NCBI RefSeq assembly: GCF_029024105.1 | Contig: NZ_CP118963.1 | Coordinates: 310,001-374,000 of the forward strand | DNA length: 64,000 nt | Source: Acinetobacter lwoffii | Lineage (GTDB): Bacteria; Pseudomonadota; Gammaproteobacteria; Pseudomonadales; Moraxellaceae | Direction: 5' to 3' | Shown here: positions 17,294 through 25,843 of the stretch, in pieces | How positions within the stretch are numbered: position 1 is the stretch's first letter | Layout of the letters: each line of letters starts with the position of its first letter | Translations under genes and position numbers: made by a program | Notes under the pieces: generated by a model | Seen by the model: only the letters and a program-made list of their open reading frames with translations | Told to the model about the DNA's origin: nothing | The model's database searches: none

Positions 17294-18085
17294 ATGTCGG
17301 TTTCGACGATTACCCCTTGGGTGATAGGTAACTGGAAAATGAATCCGGTGCAGGCAGATGCATTGAGCTTGGTGCGTGGTATTAAGAATTTGCTGGAAAC
17401 TGCGCCAATTGCCGAAGATCAATGTCATTTAGGTGTGGCACCGATTGCCATTGCCTTAAGCCAGATTCAGGCAGAGCTGTCATCTGCGGTTCGTCCGATT
17501 TATACCGTAGCACAAGATGTTTCACGTATTTCTGGAACAGGTCCCTACACTGGTGAAGTCAGTGCTGAATTGTTGGCCGATAGTCAAATTCACTATGTAC
17601 TAGTGGGTCATTCTGAACGCCGTGAAATATTTGCGGAAAATGCTGATATTTTAAATGCGAAAATCAAGAATGCCTTAAGTGCCGGTTTGACCGTGATTTA
17701 TTGCGTTGGTGAAAGCCTGGAACAACGTGAAGCAGGGCAGGCAGAAGCTGTAGTGCTACAACAGATTTGTGATATTGCTGCTGTGGTTGAAGCTGAGCAA
17801 TGGAAAAATATCGTGATTGCCTATGAACCGATCTGGGCAATTGGAACTGGTAAAACTGCTTCTCCTGAAGATGCACAGGCCATGCATGCACAAATCCGTC
17901 AAGGTTTAAGCCAGATCACTGGTTATGGCGCGACGATGGCGATTTTATATGGTGGTAGTGTCAAGCCGGAAAATGCAGTAGAGTTAGCAGCCTGCCCAGA
18001 TATCAACGGGGCATTGGTCGGTGGTGCATCACTCAATGCTGAGTCGTTCCATAAAATTGCTCATGCATTTGCAAATACACAATAA
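17294..18085 (+). CDS. tpiA: Triosephosphate isomerase
   Basis: Interconverts dihydroxyacetone phosphate and glyceraldehyde 3-phosphate. The 263-residue TIM barrel has the N-terminal VIGNWKMNPV (catalytic Asn/Lys, residues about 11-14). The electrophilic His is in YVLVGHSERREIFAE, the catalytic Glu in VIAYEPIWAIGTGKTA, and the phosphate loop in ILYGGSVKPENA. All active-site residues are present. It is followed after 13 bp by secG, as in many proteobacteria. A weak -10 (TAGAAT near 17250) precedes it. The 277-bp gap to pilB holds only divergent promoter sequence. Confidence 0.97.
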   Translation: MSVSTITPWVIGNWKMNPVQADALSLVRGIKNLLETAPIAEDQCHLGVAPIAIALSQIQAELSSAVRPIYTVAQDVSRISGTGPYTGEVSAELLADSQIHYVLVGHSERREIFAENADILNAKIKNALSAGLTVIYCVGESLEQREAGQAEAVVLQQICDIAAVVEAEQWKNIVIAYEPIWAIGTGKTASPEDAQAMHAQIRQGLSQITGYGATMAILYGGSVKPENAVELAACPDINGALVGGASLNAESFHKIAHAFANTQ

Positions 18086-18098
18086 TTAGGAGTTCAGC

Positions 18099-18428
18099 AT
18101 GCAAACTTTTGTGCTGGTAGTACATATTATCTTAGCTGTTTTGATGATTGTCTTGATTTTGGTTCAGCATGGTAAAGGTGCAGATGCTGGTGCCTCTTTC
18201 GGTGGCGGTGGTGCAGCGACAGTATTCGGAGCATCGGGTTCGGGTAATTTCATGACCCGTTTGACTGCAATTTTTACTGCACTGTTTTTCGTAACCAGTC
18301 TGACTTTGGCGATTTTAGCCAAGCAACAAACCTCGAATGCCTATAGTTTGGGATCGGTTCAGTCTGCGCCGACCACACCTGTACAATCGAATGAAACTTC
18401 ACCAACTGCACCAGAAACGACCGAATAG
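18099..18428 (+). CDS. secG: Preprotein translocase subunit SecG
   Basis: Small accessory subunit of the SecYEG channel in the inner membrane. The 109 residues have two hydrophobic helices (about 3-21 and 50-70) separated by the conserved cytosolic loop with LVQHGKGADAGASFGGG and FGASGSGNFMTRLTAIF. A Thr/Ser/Pro-rich tail follows. It lies between tpiA and a tRNA-Leu gene. No clear terminator lies between secG and tRNA-Leu, so read-through into the tRNA cluster is possible. Confidence 0.96.
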   Translation: MQTFVLVVHIILAVLMIVLILVQHGKGADAGASFGGGGAATVFGASGSGNFMTRLTAIFTALFFVTSLTLAILAKQQTSNAYSLGSVQSAPTTPVQSNETSPTAPETTE

Positions 18429-18481
18429 TTTTAATTAATCCTTTCTTTTTTTCAGTGATACGACTAGAATGCGTCACAGCT

Positions 18482-18566
18482 GCGGTGGTGGTGGAATTGG
18501 TAGACACGCTACCTTGAGGTGGTAGTGCTTTCGGGCGTGGGGGTTCAAGTCCCCCCTTCCGCACCA
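18482..18566 (+). tRNA. tRNA-Leu (anticodon GAG)
   Basis: 85 nt including the encoded CCA. The D-arm is as in E. coli class-II tRNA-Leu. Anticodon stem-loop CTACC-TTGAGGT-GGTAG gives GAG, followed by a long variable arm and T-arm GGGGG-TTCAAGT-CCCCC. The acceptor is GCGGTGG/CTTCCGC with a U-U mismatch at 5:68 and a G-U at 6:67. It corresponds in position to E. coli leuU. A weak -10 (TAGAAT, 18465-18470) lies just upstream. Confidence 0.96.
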
Positions 18567-18620
18567 ACTTATAATCCAGAAATTTAAGTTGGTGTATGCA
18601 GCTGAAAAAACTTCTGTTGA

Positions 18621-18697
<77 letters not shown>

Positions 18698-18777
18698 ATC
18701 AATCCTTTTTAAAGGCGCAAACTTTCAAGAGGCAGCTTAAACAGGTTTTAAGTTGAGAAAATTAATTTGCATGTTGT

Positions 18778-18854
<77 letters not shown>

Positions 18855-18921
18855 ATCTTTTAAAGATGCAAACTTTAAAAGCAGTTTAAGTTTTTTAAAC
18901 TGAATGTTATTTGTACGCTGA

Positions 18922-18998
<77 letters not shown>

Positions 18999-19044
18999 CT
19001 TTTTCAGCGACAGATGACAAATATGCAGAATGATGTGGTTTTGA

Positions 19045-19073
19045 TTGAAAAGTTCTCATCTTTTGTATATAAT
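19045..19073 (+). promoter_or_regulatory. Sigma-70 promoter for the fourth tRNA-fMet
   Basis: TTGAAA (19045-19050), 17-base spacer, perfect TATAAT (19068-19073), 13 bases before the tRNA. It is the best consensus promoter seen in the cluster. Confidence 0.7.
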
Positions 19074-19086
19074 TTTTGCACGTTGA

Positions 19087-19163
<77 letters not shown>

Positions 19164-19175
19164 AGTTTCTAAAAA

Positions 19176-19203
19176 GAGGCTCACAACAAGGTGGGCCTTT
19201 TTG
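19176..19203 (+). terminator. Terminator after the initiator tRNA cluster
   Basis: GGCTCAC (19178-19184) pairs with GTGGGCC (19191-19197), seven pairs with one G-U, followed by TTTTT. Confidence 0.8.
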
Positions 19204-19243
19204 CACAGTGGGATTTGAAAAAATCTTAAATTGTGCATTAATT

Positions 19244-19266
19244 GGGGCGATTTACGCCCTTTTTTA
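19244..19266 (+). terminator. Second terminator between tRNA-fMet and rimP
   Basis: GGGCG-ATTTA-CGCCC followed by TTTTTT, about 45 bp after the first hairpin. Together they separate the tRNA unit from rimP-nusA-infB, or attenuate read-through into it. Confidence 0.75.
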
Positions 19267-19386
19267 TTGGCTATCGTGTAGTGTCGACATTATTTGGTCA
19301 AATCTCCATGTTTCACTACTACTATAGTTTGTATTGGTTTGTAGTGGTCAAATAGATCATAAAATCGCACCAGATGACGAGAGTAA

Positions 19387-19911
19387 ATGAAGCTATCAAA
19401 TAAAACTCAAGCACTTCAGGACTTGATTGCACCAGCAGTTGAAGCCTGTAATGTAAACCTTTGGGGGATTGAATTCCTGCCACAGGGTAAATGTTCGTTA
19501 TTACGTATCTACATCGACAAGCCAGTCGATGAGAGCGTTGCACCAGCAATCAATGAAGATGGTGAAGAAGAGCAGGGGCGTGGTATTGGCGTTCAGGATT
19601 GTGTGCGTGTCACGCAGCAAGTGGGTGCAATGCTGGATGTTCATGATCCGATCTCGGGTGAATATTCACTTGAAGTATCTTCGCCAGGCTGGGACCGTCC
19701 ATTCTTCCAGCTCGAGCAGATGTCAGGCTATATCGGTCATACCGTAGCACTACGTTTGATCAGTGCGGTAGATAACCGTCGTAAATTCCAGGCCAAACTG
19801 GTTGCTGTCGATCTTGAAAATGAAATGATTCAGGTTGAAGTAGAAAAGCAACAGGTATTGGAGATCGACAGTCACAATATCGATAAAGCAAATTTGGTCT
19901 TCCAAGATTAA
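19387..19911 (+). CDS. rimP: Ribosome maturation factor RimP
   Basis: Assists 30S subunit maturation. The 174 residues have the N-terminal alpha/beta domain (LIAPAVEACNVNLWGIEFLPQGK...LRIYIDK). The conserved GIGVQDCVRVTQQVGAMLDVHDPISGEYSLEVSSPGWDRPF region spans about residues 62-103, and a C-terminal Sm-like domain follows. An acidic insert (NEDGEEEQGRG) between the two is longer than in E. coli. It heads rimP-nusA-infB-rbfA, 34 bp before nusA. Confidence 0.96.
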   Translation: MKLSNKTQALQDLIAPAVEACNVNLWGIEFLPQGKCSLLRIYIDKPVDESVAPAINEDGEEEQGRGIGVQDCVRVTQQVGAMLDVHDPISGEYSLEVSSPGWDRPFFQLEQMSGYIGHTVALRLISAVDNRRKFQAKLVAVDLENEMIQVEVEKQQVLEIDSHNIDKANLVFQD

Positions 19912-19945
19912 TTTAATAAATAAAAATTTAACGAATAGGTGACGT

Positions 19946-21430
19946 ATGGCACGTGAAATTCTGACCGTCGTTGAAACGGTTAGTAACGAAAAAGGTGTAC
20001 CTCGTGAAGCGATCTTTGAAGCGCTTGAGCAAGCTTTAGTTGCTGCGACAAAGAAAAAATTCTACGAAGGAACACATTCGGAAGAAGCACGTTTACGTGT
20101 GGAAATCGATCGTAAAACAGGTGACTATCGTACTTTCCGTCAGTGGGAAGTGGTTGCAGACGAAGACCATGAAATGCCAGCTTGTCAGGATGCCATCTCT
20201 GATGTTGATCCGGCAAAATGGTCGATTGGCGACATTCGTGAGCTTGAAGTTGAATCGATTGACTTCGGTCGTATTGCAGCGCAAATTGCCAAGCAAGTGA
20301 TCGTACAGAAGATCCGTGAAGCAGAACGTGCACTCGTAGCCGATGCTTACGAATCTAAAGTCGGCGAGCTGATCTACGGTGAAGTGAAAAAACAAACCAA
20401 AGACGGCTTTATCATTGACCTAGGTGACAATGCTGAAGCGTATCTTGCTCGCGAAGAAATGATTCCGAAAGAAATCCTTCGTCCGAAGCAACGCGTGAAT
20501 GCGATTCTATTCAATGTCAACCGTGAAGGTCGTGGTGCGCAGTTACAACTGTCACGTGCTAAACCGGATATGCTGATTGCATTGATGAAGAAAGAAATCC
20601 CTGAGATTTCTGAAGAAATTATTGAAATTAAAGCGGCGGCTCGCCAACCAGGCGTTCGTGCTAAAATTGCAGTGAAAACCAATGACCACCGTATTGACCC
20701 GGTGGGTGCTTGTATTGGTATGCGTGGTACCCGTATTCAAGCTGTACAGCAAGAGCTCAATGGCGAGCGTATTGATGTGGTAGTTTGGTCGGATGATCCT
20801 GCGCAATATATCGCAAGTGCATTGGAACCAGCAGATGTATCGAGTATTGTCATCGATGAAGATGCACGTACTGCAGATATCATTTTCGCAACCAGCGATC
20901 AGTTGGCACGTGCGATTGGTTCACAAGGTCAGAACGTTCGTCTGGCATCTGAATTGACTGGCTACAAGCTGGACATGATGCTGGAAGAGGAATACTACGC
21001 CCGTCAACAAAACGAAGCGCAACAATATTTAGACATGTTTGTTACCCGTCTGGATATCGCGGAAGATTTGGCGATGGCATTGGTAGAAATGGGCTTCACC
21101 TCGCTTGAAGAAATTGCTTATGTTCCTGCAGAAACGTTTGATGAAATCGAACTGGATGCGGAACTGGTTGAACTACTGCAAAGCCGTGCGAAAGAAATTG
21201 CACTTGCTGATGCATTACAACAGCAAGAGAACATACAAGCGCCAAGTGAAGAACTTGTTGCAATGGAAGGCATGACAGTAGAGATCGCGCAAGCGCTAGC
21301 AGCTCGTGGTGTGGTAACAGTGGATGATTTAGCAGATCAGGCGACTGACGATATCGAAGATATTGAAGGTTTGGGTGCTGAGAAAGCAGGTCAACTCATT
21401 ATGAAAGCGCGCGAATCATGGTTTAACTAG
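19946..21430 (+). CDS. nusA: Transcription termination/antitermination factor NusA
   Basis: RNA polymerase-associated elongation factor controlling pausing, termination and antitermination. The 494 residues follow the standard order: N-terminal RNAP-binding domain (1-130), S1 domain (about 135-200, GEVKKQTKDGFIIDLGDNAEAY), and KH1 and KH2 (about 230-345, with RIDPVGACIGMRGTRIQAV and ARAIGSQGQNVRLASELTG). Two C-terminal acidic AR-type helix-hairpin repeats follow (about 365-494, ending EDIEGLGAEKAGQLIMKARE), as in E. coli. It lies 10 bp before infB. Confidence 0.97.
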   Translation: MAREILTVVETVSNEKGVPREAIFEALEQALVAATKKKFYEGTHSEEARLRVEIDRKTGDYRTFRQWEVVADEDHEMPACQDAISDVDPAKWSIGDIRELEVESIDFGRIAAQIAKQVIVQKIREAERALVADAYESKVGELIYGEVKKQTKDGFIIDLGDNAEAYLAREEMIPKEILRPKQRVNAILFNVNREGRGAQLQLSRAKPDMLIALMKKEIPEISEEIIEIKAAARQPGVRAKIAVKTNDHRIDPVGACIGMRGTRIQAVQQELNGERIDVVVWSDDPAQYIASALEPADVSSIVIDEDARTADIIFATSDQLARAIGSQGQNVRLASELTGYKLDMMLEEEYYARQQNEAQQYLDMFVTRLDIAEDLAMALVEMGFTSLEEIAYVPAETFDEIELDAELVELLQSRAKEIALADALQQQENIQAPSEELVAMEGMTVEIAQALAARGVVTVDDLADQATDDIEDIEGLGAEKAGQLIMKARESWFN

Positions 21431-21440
21431 GAGGTAGTAT

Positions 21441-24149
21441 ATGACGGACAAGTCGATTAAAGAGTTAGCCCTCAATGTGGGTAGTCCAGTTGAGAAGCTC
21501 CTAGAGCAGGTTCGTGAGGCAGGTTTACCACAGCGTAAAGCTGACGATATTATTACCACCGAACAACAAGATAGCTTGATGAGCCATGTGAAAAAGTCAC
21601 AGGGTTCAGAAAGCCAAGCAGGGCAAATCACGTTGAAACGTAAAACGACTAGTACGGCTAAAGTAGCCAGTACTTCAGGTAAGGCGAAAACGATTAATGT
21701 AGAAGTTCGCAAGAAGCATACATTTGTTAAGCCGGATCCAGAGCAGATCAAAGCAGAAGCATTGGCGAAAGCCAAGGCTGAGCAACAGGCCAAAGCTGCG
21801 CCTGAGCAGAATACAGCACAAGCTGCTTCTGCTGAAGCTCCAAAAACTGGCGTAAATAACGCGAATAAAGCTCTAGAAGCGATGCGTGCTGCTGCAAAGC
21901 AAACCAGCGACAAGCAAGAAGTTTCTAAAGCTGCAGTTGTGGTAAAACGCAAATCAACCAACAAGCCGATTGTGAAGCAAGTTGTTAAACCAACTGAAAC
22001 CGCTGAACAGAAAAAGGCACGTGAAGCAGAAGCAGCAAAATTAAAAGCTGTTGAAGAAGCAGCACGTCGTAAAGCGGCTGAAGAAGCGCAGCAACGTACG
22101 CTTGAACAAATGCGTCAAATGGCGTCTAAGTACACCGCGGAAGATACTGCTGCAACGATTCGTGTTGTTGATGATTCTCCTCTGGCTGCCGGTCTTGTTG
22201 GTCAGGCATATGAAGACTCATTTGCGAAAGAAGACCGCGAAATCAAACGTGGTACGAATACGCCGAGCGCGCGTGCACCGAAAAAAGGTGGTCGTCGTGG
22301 TCAGGAAGAGCAAAGCTTCAGCAAACAGCCTAAGCGCGGTTTAAAAACCAGTCAAGGCAACAAGCACGGCTTCGAAAAACCTGTGAAAAAACAGGTTTAC
22401 GATGTTGAAATCGGTGAAACGATTGTCGTTGCTGACTTAGCTGCGAAAATGGCAGTTAAGGTTCGTGAAGTGATTAAATCACTCATGAAAATGGGTGAAT
22501 TGGTTACTCAGAACCAGGCGATTGATCAAGAAATTGCTGCACTTGTTGTGGAAGAAATGGGCCATAATCCGGTACTGGTTTCTGATACACAAGCTGAAGA
22601 TAACTTGCTTGAAGCAGCTGAAGAAGCACGTGGTGCGCAATCTACGCGTGCGCCTGTTGTTACCATTATGGGTCACGTTGACCATGGTAAAACATCGCTG
22701 CTTGACCGTATTCGTCGTGCAAAAGTGGCTGCTGGCGAAGCGGGCGGTATCACACAGCATATCGGTGCTTACCATGTAACTACTGATAAAGGTATGATTA
22801 CATTCCTTGATACTCCGGGACACGCAGCATTTACTGCAATGCGTTCACGTGGTGCGAAAGCAACAGATATCGTGGTTCTGGTTGTTGCAGCAGATGATGG
22901 TGTAATGCCACAAACTGCAGAAGCAATTGACCATGCACGTGCTGCAGGTACACCAATCATTGTTGCAATCAACAAGATGGATAAAGAATCTGCTGATCCA
23001 GATCGCGTATTGAATGAATTGACTGTGAAAGAAATCGTGCCAGAACAATGGGGTGGTGACGTTCCAGTGGCAATGGTTTCTGCACATACTGGTCAAGGCA
23101 TTGATGAACTTCTTGATATTATTTCGATTCAAGCTGAACTTCTAGAGCTTAAGGCATCTGAAGAAGGTGCTGCACAAGGTGTCGTAATTGAAGCACGCGT
23201 AGATAACAGCCGTGGTGCAGTAACATCTATTCTGGTTCAAAACGGTACATTGAAAGTAGGTGATCTTGTTCTTGCCGGTTCATCTTATGGTCGCGTTCGT
23301 GCGATGACGGATGAAAATGGTCAGCGTATCAAATCTGCAGGTCCTTCGATTCCAGTGGAAATTCTGGGTCTTCCAGAAGCGCCAATGGCAGGTGACGAAG
23401 TTCTTGTGGTCAGCGATGAGAAGAAAGCACGTGAAGTTGCCGATGCGCGTATGGATCGTGAACGTCAAAAACGTCTTGAGCGTCAATCTGCAATGCGTCT
23501 TGAAAACATCATGGCGTCTATGGGCAAGAAAGATGTGCCTATCGTAAATGTTGTGTTGAAAACTGACGTACGCGGTACCTTGGAAGCCTTGCATGTAGCA
23601 CTTGCTGAGCTTGCGACTGATGAAGTTAAAGTACGTATCATCGGTTCTGGTGTAGGTGCGATCACTGAGTCTGACGTGACACTGGCTGAATCTTCAGAAG
23701 CAGTTCTACTCGGCTTTAACGTACGTGCGGACAACGCTGCGCGTCAAAAAGCAGATGCAGACAGTATCGACATTCGTTACTACTCAATCATCTATCAATT
23801 GATTGATGATGTGAAAGCAGCAATGAGCGGTAAGCTTGCACCAGAACATCGTGAAACGATTCTGGGTGTTGCACAAGTACGTGAAGTATTCCACTCAAGT
23901 AAGTTTGGTGCGGCTGCGGGCTGTATGGTACTTGAAGGCGTATTGCATCGTAACAAACCGATTCGCGTATTACGTGATGATGTGGTTGTGTTCCAGGGCG
24001 AGCTTGAATCTCTTCGTCGCTACAAAGAAGTGGTTGAAGAAGTTCGTGCCGGTATGGAATGTGGTCTTGCGGTGAAAGGCTATAAAGACATCAAAGCACT
24101 TGATAAGATCGAAGTGTACGATGTTCAACTGATTAAACGGAGTCTTTAA
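21441..24149 (+). CDS. infB: Translation initiation factor IF-2
   Basis: GTPase that brings initiator fMet-tRNA to the 30S subunit and promotes subunit joining. The 902 residues start with an IF2-N domain (MTDKSIKELALNVGSPVEKLLEQV). A long Lys/Ala/Glu-rich linker follows to about residue 300, then a second IF2-N-like domain. The G domain has G1 GHVDHGKTSLL, G3 DTPGHAAF and G4 NKMD. Domains II-IV follow, ending at the fMet-binding C-terminus (ALDKIEVYDVQLIKRSL). A GGAGG box lies just upstream. The last base of its stop codon is the first base of the rbfA start. The neighbouring initiator tRNA array supplies its substrate. Confidence 0.98.
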   Translation: MTDKSIKELALNVGSPVEKLLEQVREAGLPQRKADDIITTEQQDSLMSHVKKSQGSESQAGQITLKRKTTSTAKVASTSGKAKTINVEVRKKHTFVKPDPEQIKAEALAKAKAEQQAKAAPEQNTAQAASAEAPKTGVNNANKALEAMRAAAKQTSDKQEVSKAAVVVKRKSTNKPIVKQVVKPTETAEQKKAREAEAAKLKAVEEAARRKAAEEAQQRTLEQMRQMASKYTAEDTAATIRVVDDSPLAAGLVGQAYEDSFAKEDREIKRGTNTPSARAPKKGGRRGQEEQSFSKQPKRGLKTSQGNKHGFEKPVKKQVYDVEIGETIVVADLAAKMAVKVREVIKSLMKMGELVTQNQAIDQEIAALVVEEMGHNPVLVSDTQAEDNLLEAAEEARGAQSTRAPVVTIMGHVDHGKTSLLDRIRRAKVAAGEAGGITQHIGAYHVTTDKGMITFLDTPGHAAFTAMRSRGAKATDIVVLVVAADDGVMPQTAEAIDHARAAGTPIIVAINKMDKESADPDRVLNELTVKEIVPEQWGGDVPVAMVSAHTGQGIDELLDIISIQAELLELKASEEGAAQGVVIEARVDNSRGAVTSILVQNGTLKVGDLVLAGSSYGRVRAMTDENGQRIKSAGPSIPVEILGLPEAPMAGDEVLVVSDEKKAREVADARMDRERQKRLERQSAMRLENIMASMGKKDVPIVNVVLKTDVRGTLEALHVALAELATDEVKVRIIGSGVGAITESDVTLAESSEAVLLGFNVRADNAARQKADADSIDIRYYSIIYQLIDDVKAAMSGKLAPEHRETILGVAQVREVFHSSKFGAAAGCMVLEGVLHRNKPIRVLRDDVVVFQGELESLRRYKEVVEEVRAGMECGLAVKGYKDIKALDKIEVYDVQLIKRSL

Positions 24150-24553
24150 TGGCGGGTAGTCAACGTCTGAAGCGTATGGCGGATACAGTACAACGCGAGT
24201 TGTCAGAACTGATCCGTCAGGAGCTGAAAGATCCACGCTTAGGTGGTCTCGTGACCATCTCTGCGGTGAAGGTGAGCCCAGACCTGGGATATGCGGAAGT
24301 TTATGTCACTGTGATGGGACGTGAACTTGGCGATGAGCAAAGCCAAGAAGCCAATAAAGAAACTTTGGATGTGTTGAACAAAGCATCTGGTTTCTTGCGC
24401 CATGAGCTGAGTCGTCGTATCAAAACCCGTATTACGCCTCGTCTACGTTTCCATTATGATAAGACCAATGCATATGGTAACTATATGTTTGGTCTGATCG
24501 CTGAAGCAGTGAAGGACTTACCTGAAGCTGAAGCAAAAAAAGATGATGAATAA
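24149..24553 (+). CDS. rbfA: 30S ribosome-binding factor RbfA
   Basis: Cold-shock assembly factor that binds the 16S helix 1 region during late 30S maturation. The 134 residues form a single KH-type domain: RLKRMADTVQRELSELIRQELKDPRLG, VSPDLGYAEVYVTVMG and KTRITPRLRFHYDKTN. A charged tail follows (EAEAKKDDE). The ATG overlaps the infB stop. Unlike E. coli, truB does not follow; a terminator does. Confidence 0.96.
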   Translation: MAGSQRLKRMADTVQRELSELIRQELKDPRLGGLVTISAVKVSPDLGYAEVYVTVMGRELGDEQSQEANKETLDVLNKASGFLRHELSRRIKTRITPRLRFHYDKTNAYGNYMFGLIAEAVKDLPEAEAKKDDE

Positions 24554-24564
24554 GTCTTAGGACT

Positions 24565-24593
24565 AAAAAAGCTACCTTCGGGTGGCTTTTTTT
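24565..24593 (+). terminator. Terminator of the rimP-nusA-infB-rbfA operon
   Basis: AAAAGCTACC-TTCG-GGTGGCTTTTTTT with a UUCG-type tetraloop. Confidence 0.9.
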
Positions 24594-24640
24594 ATCTCTA
24601 GATTTTTTTAGATTTAAAAGAACTTGAATTGCTTGCTCAA

Positions 24641-25042
24641 TTAATCGAAATCATCATTACGATTGATTTTCTTTTCATAAAAGGTACGACGGCGTGAGCG
24701 CTGCCAAGGCAGAGGGCGTTCCAGCGTTTCCGGAACCTCGCCACTCAAAGAGCGTAAACGCAAATGTAATGCAGCCTGTGCCATCAGATTGGCAGATACC
24801 GGTGCGGTAATGAAGGCGAACAGGGTGATGAGCACTTCAGCAAAACCGAAACGGCCATATATGGCCGAGAACAGAATTGAGGCCATCAAAAAGCTGCCCA
24901 GGCCCAAAGTACTGGATTTGGTCGGGGCGTGCAGACGCATAAACAGATCGGGCAGACGGACCATACCGATCCCGCCGACCAACATAAAGAAAGCACCAAT
25001 CAATAAAAAAATCGACACCAGTATTTCTAAAATTAAGGACAT
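24641..25042 (-). CDS. mrpG: Monovalent cation/H+ antiporter subunit G
   Basis: Smallest accessory group of the Mrp/Pha complex in the inner membrane, required for antiport. The 133 residues show three hydrophobic helices in the MnhG/PhaG pattern: LVSIFLLIGAFFMLVGGIGMVRLPDLFMRLHAPTKSSTLG and ITLFAFITAPVSANLMAQAALH. A charged cytosolic tail follows (about 100-133). Last gene of the operon, 10 bp after mrpF. Confidence 0.93.
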   Translation of the reverse strand: MSLILEILVSIFLLIGAFFMLVGGIGMVRLPDLFMRLHAPTKSSTLGLGSFLMASILFSAIYGRFGFAEVLITLFAFITAPVSANLMAQAALHLRLRSLSGEVPETLERPLPWQRSRRRTFYEKKINRNDDFD

Positions 25043-25052
25043 TTAAAAACTC

Positions 25053-25328
25053 CTAGTCGATCACATGGCCAGTGGTGAAATAACGTGCCAAGGCTGTAGT
25101 CGAAACAAAGCCAAGCATCGCAACCAGTAAGGCCCCTTCAAACAGGAAGCTGCTACTCCAGTAAATCCCTAAAATGACAATCAGACAGGTGGCATTCAGG
25201 AACAGGGTGTCGAGTGCCAACAGACGATCCACGATAGAAGGGCCAGTGATGAGTCGGATCAGGCAGAGTAACATCGAGACAGTGATAGCACCTAGGCAAA
25301 TCATTAATGCATAAGGCAGAATAGTCAT
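25053..25328 (-). CDS. mrpF: Monovalent cation/H+ antiporter subunit F
   Basis: 91-residue membrane protein with three helices and the MnhF/PhaF core LIRLITGPSIVDRLLALDTL. This conserved Asp-containing stretch is essential in characterised Mrp complexes. Its start overlaps the mrpE stop by four bases (ATGA arrangement), indicating translational coupling. Confidence 0.93.
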   Translation of the reverse strand: MTILPYALMICLGAITVSMLLCLIRLITGPSIVDRLLALDTLFLNATCLIVILGIYWSSSFLFEGALLVAMLGFVSTTALARYFTTGHVID

Positions 25329-25843
25329 GCTTTTTCTCCTGTCTGTGCGCTGAAAATTTCAATCAGAGGCTGTTCGTAGCGCTGTTTGATTGTTTCGATT
25401 TCTGCTGCTTCATCCTCTGTGCTTAAGGCATGAACCAGAATATCACCACGATCCTGATCAATGCCTGCAGATACTGTACCGGGCGTTGTGGTAATGATCA
25501 TTGCCAGCAAGGCATTGACTTCCTCATGCTCGGTTTCCAAAGGCACGCGAAACCATTTTGGATGCAGGTTCTTGGTTGGACCAAGTACCAGTTTTGCGAC
25601 TTTAATATTGGCTACTACAATATCCCAAACCACGACAAAGAAAAGGCGCACGGCAGGAGCCCACTGGATATTCGGGGTATAGTCAATAAAAGGTGCAACC
25701 ATTTTCGGAATGACAATCGCCAGAACCAGCGCGAAAAGCAATGTTCCAGCTTCCAGATTATGTGCCAGTAGAATCCAGCTTAGCCCAACGATCACAGAAA
25801 CTAGCGGATGCGGGAACCAACGTTGCAGGAATGATACAGCCAT
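25325..25843 (-). CDS. mrpE: Monovalent cation/H+ antiporter subunit E
   Basis: 172-residue membrane subunit of the MnhE/PhaE family. Hydrophobic helices fill the first 80 residues (HPLVSVIVGLSWILLAHNLEAGTLLFALVLAIVIP). The conserved cytoplasmic half includes TTTPGTVSAGIDQDRGDILVHALS. It overlaps mrpD by one base and mrpF by four. It is slightly longer than MrpE of Bacillus (about 158), with the extra residues at the C-terminus. Confidence 0.93.
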   Translation of the reverse strand: MAVSFLQRWFPHPLVSVIVGLSWILLAHNLEAGTLLFALVLAIVIPKMVAPFIDYTPNIQWAPAVRLFFVVVWDIVVANIKVAKLVLGPTKNLHPKWFRVPLETEHEEVNALLAMIITTTPGTVSAGIDQDRGDILVHALSTEDEAAEIETIKQRYEQPLIEIFSAQTGEKA

